Made by a program: the position numbers and the translations under genes. The notes under the pieces were generated by a model. It did not search any database and was not told where the DNA came from. It saw only the letters and a program-made list of their open reading frames with translations. DNA of 64,000 nt from Sphagnum magellanicum (taxonomy: Eukaryota > Streptophyta > Sphagnopsida > Sphagnales > Sphagnaceae): NCBI GenBank assembly GCA_021904315.1, contig CM038919.1, forward strand, positions 4,774,001 to 4,838,000, written 5' to 3'. Of this stretch, positions 61,615 through 64,000 are shown piece after piece (positions within the stretch are counted from its first letter, which is position 1; every line of letters begins with the position of its first letter).

Positions 61615-64000
61615 TTATTTCTTGTGGTAGAGAACCTTGTCTAAAACAATCTTTCTTCCTTCTGTGTTTGCACCCTTGGCCTCCTCTGCTGCAGCTGCCA
61701 TAACCAAGTCTAGAGCAGCCTTTGTCTCCTCCTTATCTCGTCCTTCCGCAACACCAATGGTTGACACATCAAACTGTGATTGATCTTCATGGTCTGGCTT
61801 GTGATGGATATTGACATGTGCATGTGCTTCAGCTCGAATATCACCTGATGAACCTGAACCTGCAAAATTAACTTTGTGTTACTGGAGACAAACACAAATA
61901 AACAGATTCTGGAATAAACAGATTCCTGGCTGTTGATTTTCTTCTCTACCAAGAAAACATTGCCAAGACTAACTACAAGAGAACTCATTAAAATGAGAAT
62001 TTAAAAAAAAATTCCATTGCTGAAAACCAACTAAATCAAAATATTCATATGGACATTTTGAACTTACAAGAGATCAACTAGGTATGTTGTGGAGCTCAGA
62101 AAAAAGGAAACAGAAGAGACAGAACTATAATCAAACAAGAACTAAGTGACAGAAGCCCTGGGAATCGTGATTTGCAAAGAAATAGACAGTGAAACCTGAC
62201 TATCCTGAGTATGACTAAAGAAACTATCACATTGAAGTATGAAGCAGTACCCGTTGACACAGTGGCAATATAGACCCCTTGCTGAGAAGCACCAGTGTGA
62301 TCATCCATGTCAAGTGATGATCCAGTCATGGAAATAGTCTCTTCCTTGTGATCCTCGATCTCAAACTCTTTGGCTGGTAGAATGACAAAGTCTGTGTAGG
62401 GATTGTAGAAAGGATCAGGATCTCCAGCCTTCAACCAATGCTTCATAACCCGGAAAAAGCGCTCATCCATGAGGATTCCACGATGATCACCAGGAATTCC
62501 TAGCCTTTCCTCAGCATCTAGACCATCAGCCTGCGCACACAGGAGAGTGACATCTCATGAAATTTGTTCCAACTAAGAATTCTCTTCAGTTGACAACATT
62601 ACTGCCTTGTCCAGGCTTCACTACAATTCAACTCAAGGGCTGAGAAAAAAACAGTGCACACATTGTGAATGGCAAACAGCAACAAAATTCTGAATATACA
62701 GAAATAATGTCTCACATACCATGGCTGACTCACATGGGACAGTCCCATCACCATCAACACAGTAGAACTTGGCCTGTGATACATTCAACAGAAGAGAGTT
62801 AATCCAGTACAACCCTAAACCCAAAACCCAGCAGAAGTGTTCACCTAATATGCTCATCTGGAACATCTTAACATGGTATTAGGAGAGAACGTATTCAGCC
62901 AAAAAGCAAATTTGGCATCAATTTCCTTCGAGTTATGTCCAGCAGACATGTGAAAGTGAGAAAATACCTCAGTATGTAGAATCTGACCAAACTTTGCCAA
63001 TGGAGTTTTCTCACTCCCATAGCTGCAATGTCATAGTCAAACAGCCCTCAGATATTGTAATGTATACCCACCATGCAAAATCATCCTCTTCAGCGGCAAC
63101 ATCAAGTTTGCAGCCAAGTTCTATGATAAGATACATTTAAAAGCTGAACACCCAATGCAAAGTACCAAGGATCTTGATACACAGGCCTGAGACTATTTTG
63201 ATAAGTGCCAAAGCATAGCTTGCACGGAGATACCCAAAAGAACACCTGTAAATACATTGTTTCCCAGGCTACCAAATGCCCACTAGTGTCCAATTAACAA
63301 CTTCTGTAGAGGATTTTAGCATCCAAAGAAGCCCCAATCATTTCAATTGACCAAAAGGAAAGAAAAAATTGCCACCAAAAAGAGGGAGAGAAGTGAAACC
63401 AGGCATGAAATGGAGTGTCAAATGATGTGCCAAAAAGATTGTAGAACTTGACGCCTTCAGGAAGCTTTGCCGTCTGGAGGATTCTTTTTGTTTCAATTGC
63501 CCAGTTTAAAATGTCCACATTGAATGGCAGAGGTATTTCTGAGCCATTGTAGGTGAGCTGCCATAGAAAACAGATAGCTCAAAAATAAACTTCACTAATA
63601 AATCTCCAGACGCTACTAACTTATGCCTCCGCCTCAGATTCTACTCTAAACCCATTCTTGTATTGTGCGACTGCAGGCCTGCAGTTGCAGACCTAGACAC
63701 AAATTTGGGTCCCAGCTTGCTTTGTAGAACATATCTCAGAGGTCACATTGCAAGTATCCCAATGGATTTGTGAAGCATGTTTGAGACAGCAAGAGATTCT
63801 ATCATCTAGGTTGAGCAACTCGGGCTATTCATATGAGACACTTCACTGAGAAGAGAGTTTGGAAAATAAGTTGTACCTTATTCTCTTCAAGAGCAGCTAA
63901 CATTATTTCAATGTGGTTCTTGGGCCCATATGCTTTCATCAGCACGTTCTCCTTCCCATTTTCCTCTGACTGTTTACGCCAAAGTCTCAGCTCTGGAGGT
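61615..64000 (-). CDS. LCAT4: Lecithin:cholesterol acyltransferase-like 4 type phospholipase A, 3' half, cut by the window's right edge
   Basis: Minus-strand exons are 64000-63877 (partial), 63557-63400, 63022-62968, 62773-62720, 62530-62251 and 61859-61615. They join in frame to 304 residues ending in TAA. All introns are GT-AG. Family words are PPELRLWRKQ, KAYGPKN, NWAIETKRIL, VKFYNLFGTSFDTPFHACYG, YCVDGDGTVP, ESAMADGL, GIPGDHRGIL, FRVMKHWL and GDPDPFYNPYTDFVILP. All match plant LCAT4 (At4g19860 type), which is a phospholipase A acting on phosphatidylcholine. The catalytic Asp (within VDGDGT) and His (PGDHRG) regions are present. The nucleophile Ser elbow (GHSMGG type) would lie about 100-150 residues further 5', outside the window. 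The C-terminal 80 residues (AEAHAHVNIHHKP, then an Ala/Glu/Lys-rich tail) diverge from angiosperm proteins. The gene is convergent with the RSL gene. Confidence 0.93.
63670..63685. repeat. Perfect 16-bp palindrome in an LCAT4-like intron
   Basis: ACTGCAGGCCTGCAGT is its own reverse complement and lies in the first complete intron seen here (63,558-63,876). It has no loop, so it is a palindrome rather than a hairpin transcript signal. Function is unknown. Confidence 0.8.

Noticed and set aside
63670-63700. Helitron end at the intronic palindrome followed by CTAG
   Set aside because: The palindrome has no loop, and the following base and context do not fit the CTRR-T rule.
1-64000. tRNA, rRNA, CRISPR arrays or a multi-gene defence or biosynthetic system
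   Set aside because: No cloverleaf-type B box, rRNA core, regularly spaced repeat array or co-oriented gene cluster was seen; the four host genes are unrelated.

Overview
The window is nuclear DNA of a land plant. The evidence is four plant-type genes with short GT-AG introns, AT-rich intergenic DNA full of microsatellites, and relics of plant hAT, CACTA, Helitron and MITE families. The long first exon of the RSL gene and the repeat style would fit a seedless vascular plant such as a fern or lycophyte, but no marker settles the lineage. There is no bacterial-style operon, CRISPR array, rRNA or tRNA that I can see.

Layout. 1-16.1 kb is a gene-free repeat landscape. It holds a decayed hAT transposase (about 4.6-7.5 kb, minus strand), two foldback hairpins (8.42 and 10.06 kb), an intact-looking hAT-type MITE (11.06 kb), a second TIR element (12.2 kb) and copies of a dispersed repeat. 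17.9-22.8 kb is a small gene island: an intronless F-box/kelch-type gene on the plus strand converges on a six-exon SGNH/GDSL esterase of the CPRD49/IAH1 type on the minus strand. 22.8-52 kb is a second repeat-rich block. It contains a 1.4 kb non-autonomous CACTA element with its target duplication (30,879-32,295), several kilobases of extremely AT-rich DNA, degenerate minisatellites, a GC-rich island that may be a fossil solo LTR (39.2-40.0 kb), a decayed CACTA gene with a DUF4216-like domain (41.25-42.1 kb), a TAGG-rich array inside another TIR element (42.7-43.9 kb), a probable Helitron 3' end (48.9 kb) and a second hAT MITE copy (49.6 kb). 55.2-59.0 kb holds a five-exon bHLH transcription factor of the RSL (ROOT HAIR DEFECTIVE SIX-LIKE, subfamily VIIIc) type. 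From 61.6 kb to the right edge lies the 3' half of an LCAT-like phospholipase (LCAT4 type) on the minus strand, convergent with the RSL gene.

The four host genes belong to different processes: ubiquitin ligase targeting, ester hydrolysis, transcription of tip-growing-cell programmes, and phospholipid hydrolysis. Nothing in the sequence shows that they work as a unit. The exon structures were worked out by hand from reading frame, splice dinucleotides and family knowledge. I found no convincing undescribed multi-gene system. The most notable items are the elongated RSL protein with an altered basic region, a GC-AG intron in the esterase gene, the near-perfect 52-nt-arm hairpin at 10.06 kb, and one repeat family that recurs in and beside genes.
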